Of a stretch of DNA of 64,000 bases, positions 1 through 13,700 are shown piece after piece. Position numbers and translations under genes: made by a program. This DNA is from Marthasterias glacialis (lineage: Eukaryota > Echinodermata > Asteroidea > Forcipulatida > Asteriidae): assembly GCA_911728455.2 (NCBI GenBank), contig OU452223.1, forward strand, positions 1,798,001 to 1,862,000, given 5' to 3'. Under the pieces are notes generated by a model. The model was not told where the DNA came from. It worked only from the letters and a program-made list of their open reading frames with translations, and searched no databases. Positions within the stretch are counted from its first letter, which is position 1; each line of letters begins with the position of its first letter.

Positions 1-189
1 CCAGGAGGGCTGTATACAGTAGCTCCTGACAGAAAGACTAAACCAATCTACATTGATGAACCAATCTTCACTGATGACCAAGAAGAGATACATGACCGTT
101 ATGGATGCCATGGTAACAATGGTTCAAAACTAGATAAACAACTTATCAATTCTTGTAACTCTTGTAATTTAGACAGACAAATTGTGTGA
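1..189 (+). CDS. 3' end of an unidentified protein-coding exon (partial)
   Basis: Frame 1 is open from the first base to a TGA at 187-189 and reads as an acidic, polar stretch (PGGLYTVAPDRKTKPIYIDE, later IFTDDQEEIHDRYGCHG). It could be the tail of the protein encoded upstream of the window. A possible donor (CATG|GTAACA) near 112 would give an alternative exon ending in phase 1, which does not match the phase-0 start of the next confident exon at 1551, so I do not join it to the fibrinogen-related gene. No domain is recognised. The length (63 codons) is modest, so a chance open frame is possible. Confidence 0.4.
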   Translation, partial: PGGLYTVAPDRKTKPIYIDEPIFTDDQEEIHDRYGCHGNNGSKLDKQLINSCNSCNLDRQIV

Positions 190-1550
190 TGATAAAAAAT
201 ACAACAATTACTCTCACACTGTACATGTAGGTGTAATTGTTTGAGCTCGTTTTAAGCATCTAACAGATGATTTAAATGGCCAAGAGTGCTTAAAACCAGT
301 CCAAAATTGCATACCGCAATCAATACATATAAGTCACCGATACTCCCCATCTAATAGTACACACGCACACATACGCACAACTGTTGAGCGTCGCATGCAA
401 ATTGACGCTCCGTGAAATCGAGGCTAAGTACATGACAGTAGTTTAAAAAAAACCCCAATAATTTCAGGGTTTTTCTACATTTTTACGCTTTTTGACAAAA
501 AAAGGGCATTTATTAGTGGGAATAAAAGAGTAGTGTCTCGGTCTTCAATGGCCGTTTAAAACCTTGCAGGGTCATTGCCGTGTGATAAAGGAACTTGCCT
601 TTGGCTCATTCCTTTATCACATGGCCAGGACCCTGCCGGTTTTAAATGGCCGTTGAGGACCTCAGTCACCTCTCTTTTATTTCTTTAGAACTACAGCTGT
701 TACATTTACTCTAGTTGAAAGTGTATACGTTATTATTACGTACAATATACAATTAAGGTCTCAAAGGTTGATCACAAAAGAACATTCCTGGAGGCAAACA
801 CACACAAATGCTGCGGTGGTCCAACAAATGGTCTCTGAAAAGTCCATGTATGCCCGCTGATTGAATACTCAACTGATCCAATTAGATTGTCCTACAATAT
901 GGCACTTCCTTAAGGGACAATGCAATCCTACATGTAACTTGTGAACATTACAGGTTAAAACTACTTTCCATATGGCAGACTGTTTGAAACTAAACCAAAG
1001 CATCATGGCACAGAGAACAGCATGGGTCTGGTGAGCTGAGTGTCTCTACCTAAATACAACAATACTTTCAAACATTACAGTCAGCAACATTGCCTATTTT
1101 TGCCTTGCTTTTGCCAGGTTTTTACACACAGTTGAAGAATATTTACATTTTAAAGGAATTAAATTATTATCTGTAAGTACTAAAGACATTGTTGGCCAAT
1201 TCCACATGTGTGATTTGATTTATTTTAATCACTTTGTTAACATTTTGTTCTGGTTTGTAATGACCATACAGTTGAAAAAGTTGTATGCACAACTTTCCAA
1301 GCCAAGCTAACGCAATCTGTATACATTGGTGTGTCGTTGTCTTTACAAGCTCAAAGCTTCATTTTAGTAAAAGCAAACAAACAAATGTTTAAATCATTTG
1401 AAGACAACTTTATCCTAAAAACAACAAACCAAACTTACAGACAAATAATCACAATAGAAGTTATATCAAGATTTCTAGATAATGCAAAAACAGGTAACTT
1501 TTCCCTGCCCTGTTCAGTGAGCAAATGACTTACACTGAAGTCATGTGCAG
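190..1550. other. Intergenic or intronic stretch without a recognised gene
   Basis: Apart from the foldback element at 521-681, I see only AT-rich unique-looking sequence. An open frame at 1331-1528 runs into the acceptor region of the next exon but has no signal peptide or domain. I searched by eye for a signal-peptide exon for the fibrinogen-related gene and found none that is convincing. Confidence 0.5.
521..681. mobile_element. Foldback MITE, about 160 bp
   Basis: The ends are perfect inverted repeats (AATAAAAGAG at 521-530 and its complement at 672-681). The whole element folds on itself: the left arm (AATGGCCGTTTAAAACC, GCAGGGTC, TGATAAAGGAAC) is mirrored on the right (TTCCTTTATCACATGGCC, GGACCCTGC, GGTTTTAAATGGCC). 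It has no coding capacity. The transposon superfamily is not identified. Confidence 0.75.
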
Positions 1551-1727
1551 GACGGTGCTCATGGGTTAACAGAAGTTGCTTTGTTTATTCCATCAGATAA
1601 CTTGACTGACTGTCAGGCTTTGCTTGATGCTGGTTACACAGAGGATGGTATCTACACTATCTATCCCTTCCAGAATGATGAAGGAATAAACGTGTCATGT
1701 GATATGACGAGGCACACAGGCTGGATT
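1551..1727 (+). CDS. Exon 1: N-terminal part of the fibrinogen-related domain
   Basis: The acceptor is TCATGTGCAG|GAC and the donor ATT|GTAAGT; the exon is 59 codons, phase 0 to 0. It encodes the first FReD subdomain: DCQALLDAGYTEDGIYTIYP followed by VSCDMTRHTGWI. The two cysteines are placed as in the first FReD disulphide. The exon opens inside a short linker (DGAHGLTEVALFIPSDNLT), so the protein must begin upstream. Confidence 0.85.
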
Positions 1728-4700
1728 GTAAGTACATCAAGTTATAGGTCACTCTATTATTCAATTAGAATCAATAATAATTAGTTGCTTCTGAAAAGAA
1801 ACTCATGTTAACCAGTTCAAACCGGATGACATGATTACCCGGGGCGTAGCCATGATTTCTTCACTAGGGGGCACAGGGGGGCATTACTTGTCAATAGGGA
1901 GGAGCCCAGGTTCCATGTTGTTTAATGAATTACATGTATCTACATTTTTTTCATGGGGGGGCACCTGGGAGGGGGGCACTGGAAATTTGTGGGGAGGGGG
2001 AACGTGCCCCTAGGCTACGCTGCTGGTGAATACACACAAATGTTTCCCCTCCCCGAAAAAAGAAGCCCTGTAAAGGCGCTATTATGTAATTTCGGCAACC
2101 AGAGCAAAGGTCGCCCGGTCATTCAACTGTGGAGTGTGCAAAGACCACACACAAGCCGTCTAACGCTTGATTCACCCACACAAGGACAAAAAAAAGGTCT
2201 AGAATTTAGTCAAATATTGTGGCCATTGAGAGGCCGTTTTTGTGTAATCCTCAAAGAAAACCTTTGTCCCTTTGTTCCAAGAGGAAGATTACCAGGCATC
2301 GAGAAGCTTCCACCATTGTTCATTCATTGTATTTTGGCTCAATGGAGGTAAGTCAGAGTGAGCCGCCAATCGAGCCACTCCTATGTCTTAGGTAACAGCG
2401 GATGTTTTGCAATTTGGCATTTTCTTGGTCGAGAGAACAATACGCACGATGCAATAAAGATATTCTGTGTTCTCTTGGTATTGTCAATTCAGGGTTTCTT
2501 TGTGCCAGCGGTACCCTTAAAAAAAAAAGACTGCACCAATTCCACCAAAAGAATCCTGCCAGGGGGACTGCGGGAAAAAAAAGTATCTCGGCAGCAACTG
2601 GTTAAAGGTACACACCGGCTTCGTTGGGCTATTTGGGCTACAAAATAGGCTAACATATGACTTCAAAGGTCTTCCAGGAATGGAAAAGAACGGTTCCTAA
2701 AAGAAACCATCAAATTTTGCCGTTTTCGAGCATTTTTCAAAAAACGATTTATCCGAACCAAAAAAGTGGTTCGGATAAATCATGTGATCTTCGGAGTTAG
2801 TTGTACTTCCAGCCGTATAAAAGTAAATTACTGAACCAAATTTAAATCCTTTTTTTTTTTACAATTATTCATGAATGTTTGACAAAAAAGACTTATGGAT
2901 TCAGATTATTGATACAATTTGTAAATAATGATGAAAAATCGAACGTAATATTCACATTCAGAGGTGTCCGTGCAACCGAAGCGTGTCTTACGGCGCACCA
3001 GCGTGGGAGCTAGCGGAACGTAAACCATGGGGCATATCCCGTACAGCCGGTGCCGTGTCTCGTGGGGGGCCAGAGGGACAAACTCCAGGGCATGAACTCC
3101 CCAGCTCGCCGGTCGGTCTAGCCGTAAGCGTGGGAGCTTGTCAGAGGGGTGGGGAGCCAGACCAACAATTATGTTTTTTTAACGAGGGTTTTAGTCTGTA
3201 CCCCTAGCTATTATCCCCTAACTATTGTAACGTGTTGCCTGCGCTACCCCGCACGAGCGACGACGATGGGGAATGTTTATCCCATACAGCTGATCTATCT
3301 TCTTCTATGATAGCTGCATAATGTCCACTCCCCCCCCCCCCCCCCCCAATCGCCACAACAAAAAACCGGTGGCGGTGGCCGCGGCCGGCCAGTGAAGTCA
3401 TCGCCCCAAAAACGGGAGAATGCCTTCGCTAAAGCTGCCAGGATTGGCAATCCGTTTGCAGCGAAAGCAGGAGGCTCGCTTGGCACATGACTGTTATTGG
3501 CCAAGCCAATGTGAAAAGATGGTCCAAGATTAGGGACACTACCATTAGTTTTTAGACTGCAGCAGGCTGGTCACGATGAGAATATGAAGGATGTGGTCTT
3601 TGCCATAAAATTTTGATGGACAGGTTTGTGTCATAGAACTGCATTGTGAACAAGCTTGCGTATATTTGAATTCATGAAGACTCACATTTTGACAATATTT
3701 ATGGTCAATCATGTCTGTGATGTCCACATTGTGCCAAGCTTATTCTCTCCCTTTCTACATTTGAACACGACCTGACAACACAGATTAGTCCTGGACCTAA
3801 CTGGCATTCGTCCAAGTATTTTTTTTTACAACATAGGGCCTACTTGCGATATAATGAAGAAACGTTCTCCATTGCAAGTAAGTTCGTCCATTTCGTCGTA
3901 CACAGAATACACTGTCTGTTTATATCTGGGGTTTTTTCACGTGAATTTGTGCTGGATGGATATGAAGTCTGGATCCTCATGCCTCGTCATTGTAATAATT
4001 CATACATAAAAATAGCACCAGTCTACTTACAACAGTGCGCAACATTGGCACGTAAACTTGACAGTTGCAACGGCTGGAAAAGCGTATAAGCTGACCTTTG
4101 ACCGTGTTTTGTTTTTTTCACATTTTTCGTTAATTACGTGATATTTTGATGATTTTTTTTCAAGAACAACCATTTAAAAATTATTGTCTGTCATTCCACA
4201 TCACTAAATTAGGTAAACAGTAAGCCGGTGTGTACCTTTAATGAGATATATACATTGACACATATATTGTTTATTATTTATTGAACTGCATCTAAGCGTG
4301 TATGATGCCAACATCGCTGTACAGTAAATCAACAAATCACACTAATCCACATTCCTATCAGAACTTATAAGATGTAGCTGTTCTGATGTTTAACGTTTCA
4401 TGACTCAGGTTTATCTGCATTGTAAATTAGACTTTTAAAACATTTACTACTCAAAAAAATATATATGAAAAACAGCTACAATAGGAACTTGAAATGCACC
4501 AAAGGTTTTTTTTTTTGAAAAAGAAAAGAGCATTAAAACAGTAAAGCTTTTCAACACTTACCATAATTGAAAAAACAACAAGTGATGATATTAATTTTTG
4601 TTGCTGTTATTCAACAAAATGTCAACCAAGACTTCAACAATGAAAAAAGTAAACTGTATCTGAGAATTCTTACTAAAGTCTACAACAACTGTTTTTATCT

Positions 4701-7700
4701 TGTCAGATTTTTGCACTGAAAAAACTATTTTAAACACAAGTTGAAGATACATCTGATTTGAATGTAAAAAGTGATCTTTACAACATAATGTTAAATTGTC
4801 TGAAAAATTATATGACCTAACATTTTTATTTTCAGGTGGTCCAGCGGCGATATGATGGATCAGTCAATTTCAACCGCAGTTGGGCAGATTACAAGAATGG
4901 CTTTGGATTATTGGATGGTGAGTTCTGGCTTGGAAATGAGATCCTACGTAAACTGACTGAAGAAGGGAATTGGACAATCCGTATGGACCTCACCAATGAA
5001 CATGGCAGTACTGGTCATCTGATGAAACTACCCTTTCACATCAAACAAGACAATTACACCCTGTCTTATGGGTACTCCAGTGTTCAACCCACTGGTATGT
5101 ATAAAATCATTTGCTTTGATTAATTTTCTTTGACTGGGAAAGTCTACAATATCTTCTAGAAATTATCGTGCAATAATTGTAAAAACATTTGATTATGAAA
5201 TACAAGTGATGTTTTGAAGGGCCTGCCAGTATTTAACCAGACCCTTTTTTGTTTTGTTTTTTGTCCTGTCCACCTGGGAGGATTTTTTTGGCGGAATTGC
5301 TGGAATCATTCTTCTTTGGGGGTATGGCTGGCACAAAGAAACCATGACTGGGCAATGTCATGAGAACAAAGATTCTCTTCATTAGATCGTCCGTTTTGTT
5401 TCATGGCCGAGAAAATGTCAAATTCACGCACTGTGAATTGCAAAACACTGGCCATTACCTACAGCAAAGGAGTGGTACTAAACATGGAACCATAGCTCGA
5501 TTACCGGCTCACTCTGACTTACCCCCATTCAGCCAAAATACAATGAATGGACAATGGTGGAAGCCTCTTGATGCCTCGTAATCCTCTCCTTGGAACAAAA
5601 GGATAAAGGTCTGGAATCGAGATTACACAAAAAACCACCTCAATTGTCAGAAAATGCCAGTAAATTCAAGAACATTTGTATTAGTGTGGGTAAAATGAAG
5701 CATTAGAATGTGTGTGTGTGGTCTGTGCACGCTCAGCAGTGGAATGTCTGGGCAAGGTTTGTTTCGGTATTCCCATTTTACACATTGGTGTCTTGACACG
5801 GCTTCCGTTTCCAGGCAGGGGAAACATTATGTGCCTACTGGTTAATACATGTTTTGGTTCTTTTTGAGACATATTGTAAAATTGTGAAATAAATTAACAT
5901 AAAATAAAAAAAACTAATCCATCAGTTGACTCCTGGATAACGTAAAATTTAAATAAAAAAAGAATTCTTTGTTTGTTACCAATTTGATCATTTATTTGTG
6001 TTGTATTTTGTTTCAGTTTGTAGATATTGTGGGCATCATCTGGGAATAGGAGATAGGAGTATTCCTGATGATAGTATCACAGCATCTAGTCAGTTGGGTT
6101 CATTGTATCAGCCAAGTAATGCACGACTGAATCTGCACCGTTACTGGCTTCCAGCTGGTGGTCGATATGAAGGTTCATGGCTTCAAGTAGATATGGGTTC
6201 AGAGCCTGTGCAGATTGAGGGTGTTATCACACAGGGCAATCCATACAGTAACCGTTATGTGACACATTACCAGGTACAATACAGCATTGATGGTAATGCA
6301 TGGCTGTATGTGAATGGGACATCTCCCCTTTTAACCCCACAGGTAAGATTATTGAGCAAAGACATCCCAACATTTATTCCTTGTTATCATATACACTTAC
6401 CTAACAATACAACAATAATAGTAGTTATAATGTGTCATCTAGGTAACTGATTCCAACTTATTCCAAGACACACACTGTAAAACAGTTGGGTATTATGTTG
6501 GGCAAAGATTTATTACCAAGATGTTGGTCATTTCTAGTATAAAAGTTGGTCATTTTTTAAAAGGATTACCCAGCACATCATGCTTAACTTTGTGAAAGAT
6601 GTTACACATCAAGTTTTGAAACATTTAACCAGATGTCTCATACTTAATGACTCCAGCTGAGTTGGGCATTTATTGTCCTTTTCATAGGGCAATAAATTTT
6701 TAACATTGATTTTTTTTACCAACAACATACAAATTTAAGTGACCAACTAGAATTGATTTTCCGATGATCAGTAAGCCTATACCAAACTAGTAATGGTAAT
6801 AAGATCGTTTTGAAATGCGCTGACATTAAAAGAAAAAAAGCACTATGTAGCAGCTTTGCCAAACGATGAAAACTATCGGAAGCTCATGACATCTGTTACC
6901 AATGAACAGCTGTCAGGTTTTTCTTGCGTTTTTACTGTGTCATAAAAATATACAAAATAAAAATAATACAGCCAGGGCCTAATAATAAATGCTGACAAAC
7001 CGCCTACATGCTTGCGAGTTTCCATTTTTGTGGATGAACATAAAAATATATTTTATAAACATTAATTTCTGCATGCAGTATATAGTCTTTTACTAAGCTC
7101 AAGCTCACGTTTGATCGAAGGTTGGTCAGAGTTATCAAACTTTATACCTACAAAATAGCAAATATAGGTCACTATGTCACACACGGAAGTCTTCCAATAT
7201 TTTTTATGAAGCACAATATTGGTCTACATTTTATAAAAAAACGTTGACCAATATTTTGAGGGTTTTTTTTCACACCTGGGAAAAATTAATTTACATAAAT
7301 AGCTTTACACCAAATTGCCATGCGTGCCTGCAGCTGTATGTGCTACAAGTTTAAAAACAAGTACAGACTAATGACCCGCTGTCTAATTTGTGCAGTACAT
7401 TGCGTGATGACAGCCCCTGGGTGTGGCACGCATGTAGATTACTCACACTCTTCCCTCATCAGAGCACCATCATACACACTAGCTGCAATCAAATCAGGGG
7501 TGATGTTCATGACGTCCCAGCTTGCACCATCAGTACCAGTAGTCCGAGTTACTGAACCCTCTACAATGCTTTTTTAACATTTGAACATTATCTGGTGCAT
7601 GGAGGGTCCAAATGAATTCTATTCAACACTTGGCACATGTGTACAAATGCCTAAGTACATGATTCAAGTCGATCAGACAGAGAGTGACAAAAAACTGCTC

Positions 7701-10700
7701 CAAAATCCATCAAAGACCTCTATATTAATGTACTTTAAATACACCTGAAGTCTGCAGGAGATCTTGCCAGTCATTATAATGGTATGATTGTGTCTGATAC
7801 ATTTCTGAAAAAAAGATATATTTGGGGCTAAAAATCTGAACTGATGACCACAACGATGCCGGTGGATGCATTTCCAATTTGCCCAAGAAGCACAATTGAG
7901 GATTGCGCACAATATTGCCCAGTCTATCGGGCAAAATTGTGCGTAATCCTCAATTTGCGCTTCTTGGGCAAATTGGAAATGCGTTCCACTTGCAATCACC
8001 ACTGTGGTCATCAGTTCAGAATTTTGGCTGAAAATTTCTCAGACCACCATATTGAATGGCAACATCTCCTGCCTACTTCAGGTGAGTTTAAAATACATTG
8101 TAGAGGTCTTTGATAGATTTTGGAGCAGCTTTTTGTCACTCCCTCTCTGACAGACTTTAATCTATCTGGCAACATGTGATTGGGACATCTACATCTTCAC
8201 CAGAGGTGGAATTACATTCAGCACAGTCCTTACCAAGATGTATCCCTATTAAACAAACTAATTTTAATAAAGCTGTAGAGTAATTCTTCATAATTAATTT
8301 ACTTTTCAAATGGTTGTTTCTTATCATGTTCTCCTGTATTTTCTTTGACAGACATTCTATGGCAACACTGAGAGAGACACCCCAGTTACCAACATATTCA
8401 AGCAGCCTATTCAAGCACGATACATCCGCATCAAACCAACAACCTGGAATGGGCACCCAGCCCTCCGTATTGAACTCCTTGGCTGCAGAGGTAAGTGATA
8501 TCGCTCAGTGATGTCTGGTGCCATCAGACATCACTGACGTATAATCAATGTTCTATTGAGGCATAACTAACTGAATTTTAAATATTAATATGTTCTTTGA
8601 TATCTAAAAGTTACATTTTTCTAATGATTGTCTGCAAGACCAAATAAGAAAATGATATTGGTGACTAAACATGATCTCAGCCTGCTTGATATGCCTGATT
8701 TGTATGGAACTCACTACCCCCTGTGCACATCATTAATACATTTTGAGCTTGCTGGTTATGTTGTTTGTACATGCTCAGACTCTATTGTGGTCTATCTTTC
8801 CTGCATTAAGATCCTGACATTATGTAACAAATAAACAGCATCCATGTCAATCAGATCATTGGTGCCAATAATGCACAATTTAAAAACAGAGCATTGACCA
8901 TCATGCCTCAAACTCAGAGTATAATTTAATTATGTCACTGTACCTCACTCACCTCAAAAGTTCCAGTGAACTACTGGACCACACCCAAGCTGCTATACTA
9001 CCTGCAGACAAATAGATTGATTGCACGACCCACGCCACGTGACCTGTAGTGGGTATTAAATGTAAACAAACACAACGTTCTCCATAGGAAAGTGCAGTAT
9101 GGTACATGATGATTGTTGCATTTGTTTATTCGATCCATGCTTTTCTTTCTCAAAATCTGTGAAAAATATTTCAGAGTTTGTACCTAAACCTTCGAGTGGC
9201 TGAAAAAAGCCAGTAATGACAGTTCCAGCAAGTCTTGCAAATTCTACAAGTAACGAATAAATGTGCACAAAGTGTACTAGTGCACGGGGGAACGTTTAGG
9301 CCAGACGATCACACACTTTTCAACACAAGAATTTCACAGTTTTGAAGCTGAATCATCCAAGAAAAATTGCTTTGCAAAACTGTGTGATTCATTTCCCTGT
9401 TTGAAATTTCACAAGGCTAGAGCCCTTTTTACACAAGAGCAATTTAGCAAGGGTTCCTTGATTAATTTTAGCATGGTTGCAAAATTTTACAAATTGCACC
9501 TCATGTGAAAGGACAACAACTTTTAGATTGTCCAAGATCCCTAGCGAAATCTTCTCAAACATTGCTAAATTTTGTTGCAGGTCCGGACCTACGACAAAAT
9601 CCTCCGCTAGTGGAAGTTATGACTAAGGAGGTGCGCGAAATCGTGTGAAAAAGGAACCTTTGTTTATTGAACGACATCCTGTGTGAAATCTCCAATACTA
9701 CCCAAGCGTGGCAACTTGTGTGTGGGAACTTTTGCATCGTGATGTGATTATAACCACTGTCAGGACTGTTGACTGGAGCATTCATGCTGCTGGCGCTACT
9801 TTTTGCTGCTTTCTTAACTCTGTTCTTCATAGAAATAGAGTGAAAACAATTGAAGTACAATTACTGACCTTTTTGAACTGTCATTGCCCCTTTAATCTTG
9901 CATAATAAATTCCTGCTTCACATGACATAATTAGACAAGAAAAAAAAACGATCTTTTCATTGCCTTCTTAATGCAAACAAACATTAAAAGTAACTCTCTG
10001 GTTGACGCAAGACGGGAAAATTGGCACAAAAAAAAACGTGTTGTAAACTTGCATAAAGGTACGCAGTACCAGGCAGGGAAATCCCCTCTTAAATCAATGG
10101 TGTGCATATTAATTAGGTTATGAAGGCAACCAGCCAATAAGAAAATTTGTTACACGCTTTGTACCACTTAACATTTTTTATATTGGTTGAATTCCCAAAT
10201 AATGAAGGAATTCAGCCAATAGAAAAATTTGTTATGAGTCACATGTATGAAATTAGCTAGTACATGAGTTGTTTTCTATTGGTTGAATTTCTACATATAC
10301 ATGTAATATAGAAATTCAGCCAATAGGAAAATTCATTAGGAGCTACATGTGGGAATCCAACCAGCACGTGCATTGTTTAATCAACACTGCAACCAGTAAG
10401 TCACACTATTAGAATACCAAACTATTATTCTCGACAAAAAATCTTGCATCTTTTTCGTGTATTTTTGAGCCTGGTTTTGCCCCACAACACATGCAAAACA
10501 AACAGGTTGATTCTACTGGTAGTATTATCTATTTCACTGATATTTCAGTGGTTCGCTGGTTACCAGTGATGTGTGCAATAACATAATGCACAACGGTTGT
10601 TAGTTTTTTACTTAAGCCGTGTGAAAGCTCGCTAAATCAGTCATGCACGATGACAACAAATAAACAATCAGCGCTCGTAAAATGTGTAGCAAGAGAAGTT

Positions 10701-13700
10701 GGTTATTTTTTCATCTTGTGAAAAGGGCTTAGGTATAACTGCTCACTTTTTCAACATTCTTTACCCTTTTTTACAGTGATTTAGGCCTACATTACAAACA
10801 AAATAACAGGCAGGTGGATACATAGTCCTCTGACACCGGTAGTGCATAACTCAAAATAAACCTCTTTTGTAGGAGAATACTGGTAGTTCATGAGACAGTA
10901 ATGTGCTTAAAATCATTGTCATAACATACAACTTGAATAAATTCGCTTAGTAACTGTGTTATTATTACCAAAAGCTGACTTTTGGTGATTCTTTCAGTCG
11001 GGGCATGTATTTGCACCTCTTTTGCCATCAGCTCAGATGACGTAGTACCCACAAAAGGTCACGTGACAACAAGTAAACACAAAAGGTCATGTGACAACAT
11101 GTAAACACAAAAGGTCACGTGACACAGGTAAACATTGGTCGTGCAATTGGTCTATTGAATGACCAATGCTCAACACAGTCCATGGAAATATATAATAAGC
11201 AAGGAAAGCATTTCAAGCTTATACCAAGGTCTAGATGAGAGCAGTTTAGACACCCTGTAAGTTACAAAAAAAACATGAGTTTGAAAACTCTAAATACACC
11301 CTGGTGTAAGGTGGATTACAAAGTTGTGGAATCCCAACATCAAAGGTGCATGAATCAGATATGTCCAGAGGACTTTCTAATGCCAAAGCAGATACCGCAT
11401 CCCCAATATGATATAAATCAGCTACAATATGAACCCATCTAGAACCAGAAATCATAAACTTTTTACAAAACAACATTTAATTGCTATTGAGTAAAAAGAC
11501 TCCCCCAAAGGTCACAGAAAAAAAATGTGAATGCAGATAATGCTGCGACTTAACAGAGACATTTATCAACAGAATAAACGAAATGAACCATTAGCAGAGG
11601 ACCTGTTTTGCTAATCTTGGTGTGTCTGAAAGAAATTAGAATTTAACCTCCCTGCATGCCAACATTAGACAATTGCAGATGGTATTCATACATATGAGAA
11701 TGTGAGATTGCAGCAAATTTACCAATTTACAAAAAATGTTTTATTTAAAGCACTTCACATATCTGCTTAAAATAAGTTGACCTTGTATTGATTGGAGCAT
11801 CCACTATGGTCTTATAAAATGCGTTTGAGAGTCTGCGATAAAGGCATACACTTATCAAAATCACATCACCCCCTATGACTGCCCTCTTTTGATTTTGCCA
11901 CCCTGACACAAAGGAGCCAGCCCATGTAATTGAATCTACCATCCCGGCCCAAATGCTTGGGCCACTGTGACAAAAAATCCACCCCCAACCCCCCGCCCAA
12001 CTTAACAAAGTTAATCCCAACTGGAGTGCAGACCGCGCAATGAGAGCCAACATTGATCGGGGGCGAGGGGAGGCCCAACAAGATATGACAAAGATTGTCT
12101 GCAATTTTCCAAGCATGAAATAATAAAAATAATAAAAATAAAAGGTGAAAAGATTTAGAATGTGTTGACACATTCAACATTTATTGTTTCCAGGGTTAGG
12201 AGTAAATACAAATCGTCAAACCCACAACGATTTACCACAGTACAGTAAAATAAATGAGAGTCACACTTTTTCTTTATATTATTTTAGTGGCGATGGTAAC
12301 CATTTGGATTTTTGGCTTTTTCTGCCAATTAACGGAATGAGGGGCTTGAAAACAAAGTGAAGAGGTTTGTGTGTCATTTGTAAATCGTACTGGTCTTTTC
12401 ACTTTGACTACAAACTCTCTTTCGGAAAGTTAGGTGCTAAATTGGTAGGGTAAACCGTTGCCGGTGCGCACTACAGTAAAGCTATTATGTGTGTTTGGTT
12501 TGTCTTGGGGTGCAAGTACAAGACAGCCAAGACTTGTCTTTGTAACACTACAGAGTGAGCAGAAATCATAGGATTAACCCTATCTGGACTGAGCTATGTT
12601 TGGGATGGAGACCCCTCCCGCCTGCACATAGTGCTGTTCCAGTCGTGTAAGCGAATAAAACATGCACAGTTTTTGTTTAAAACCAAACCATGAAACATCA
12701 TACTGACAACTGCCTATGTTGCTTTTTGTATCAACCGTCCACTGCTTTGGTTCACTTCAATGCATTTTCTCTTCTCCATCAAATGACTGTAATTTATATG
12801 TGTCCATCCAACTCCATGTAGATAGACTAAGTGAACTTTCAGACAATCCCGACCAAAATGCTTGTGCCACTGTGACAATTTCATGTAATTATGAAACTCT
12901 CCCCCATCTCCCGCTTCCCTACTCAATGTTGTTAATCCCAACTGGAGGGCAGACCGCACATTGATAGCCAACATTGATCGGGGGCTGGGGAGAGCCCAAC
13001 AAGATATGACCGGGACTGTAGAAGCAATAATTGATTACATTTTTTTTGATGCTGGCAAAGGAGTGTCAAACAATGATGGAATAAAGCCTACAAACCAGTG
13101 ATATAGGTTTAGTGTATTCAGTGCAATCGCAGCAGAAACAAACGGTTTATCTCATCCCTTGTTCTACTAAAGCTCAGTGTTGTAGTTCTTGTACATGAAC
13201 CAGTACTCATACTCAGCTAGCAAAGTATTCAAAGTCCTTACTCGATACTCAACTTACAAAACACTGGTACTCAAAGTTAAATGTACTCAAAGACGATCCA
13301 TGATTATCAACAGTTAAGGGGACCAAGGTGTTAAAATAAAGATAAATCACCCAACTGGATCTTCCAAATGTTTCTCACCAATAGAATTATAATGTTGTTG
13401 TAGTTTAATCAGTGCATGCCTACCAAAGTGATTGAAACAACAATCAGGCAAGCCACCAACAGAACAACCATGGGAAAAGAAAAACCACAACTCAAAACTT
13501 AACCTCAATCATTAACTTAAGGTACTTTATCTTTCAGTATGTGCTAATCCAATCAGATTGCTCAACAGGAGTGTGATTGATGAGCTGATGCAAACCCTGA
13601 CCAAACGCTTACAATTAAAGCTGTACTAGATTGGCAACATCCTAATAAAAATGCAGTCTTGAAACAACAGGTCCTAAAGATGGGAAAACAAGTATCCAAA

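Noticed and set aside
1331-1528. Open frame before exon 1 as the missing N-terminal exon
   Set aside because: No signal peptide, no donor that joins to the phase-0 start at 1551, and composition is not coding-like.
7844-8113. Open frames on both strands near exon 4
   Set aside because: Products of the foldback palindrome at 7673-8153.
11745-12173. A 142-codon minus-strand frame with similar words in the second repeat copy
   Set aside because: The two copies do not keep the same frame boundaries and no family matches; treated as a non-coding direct repeat.
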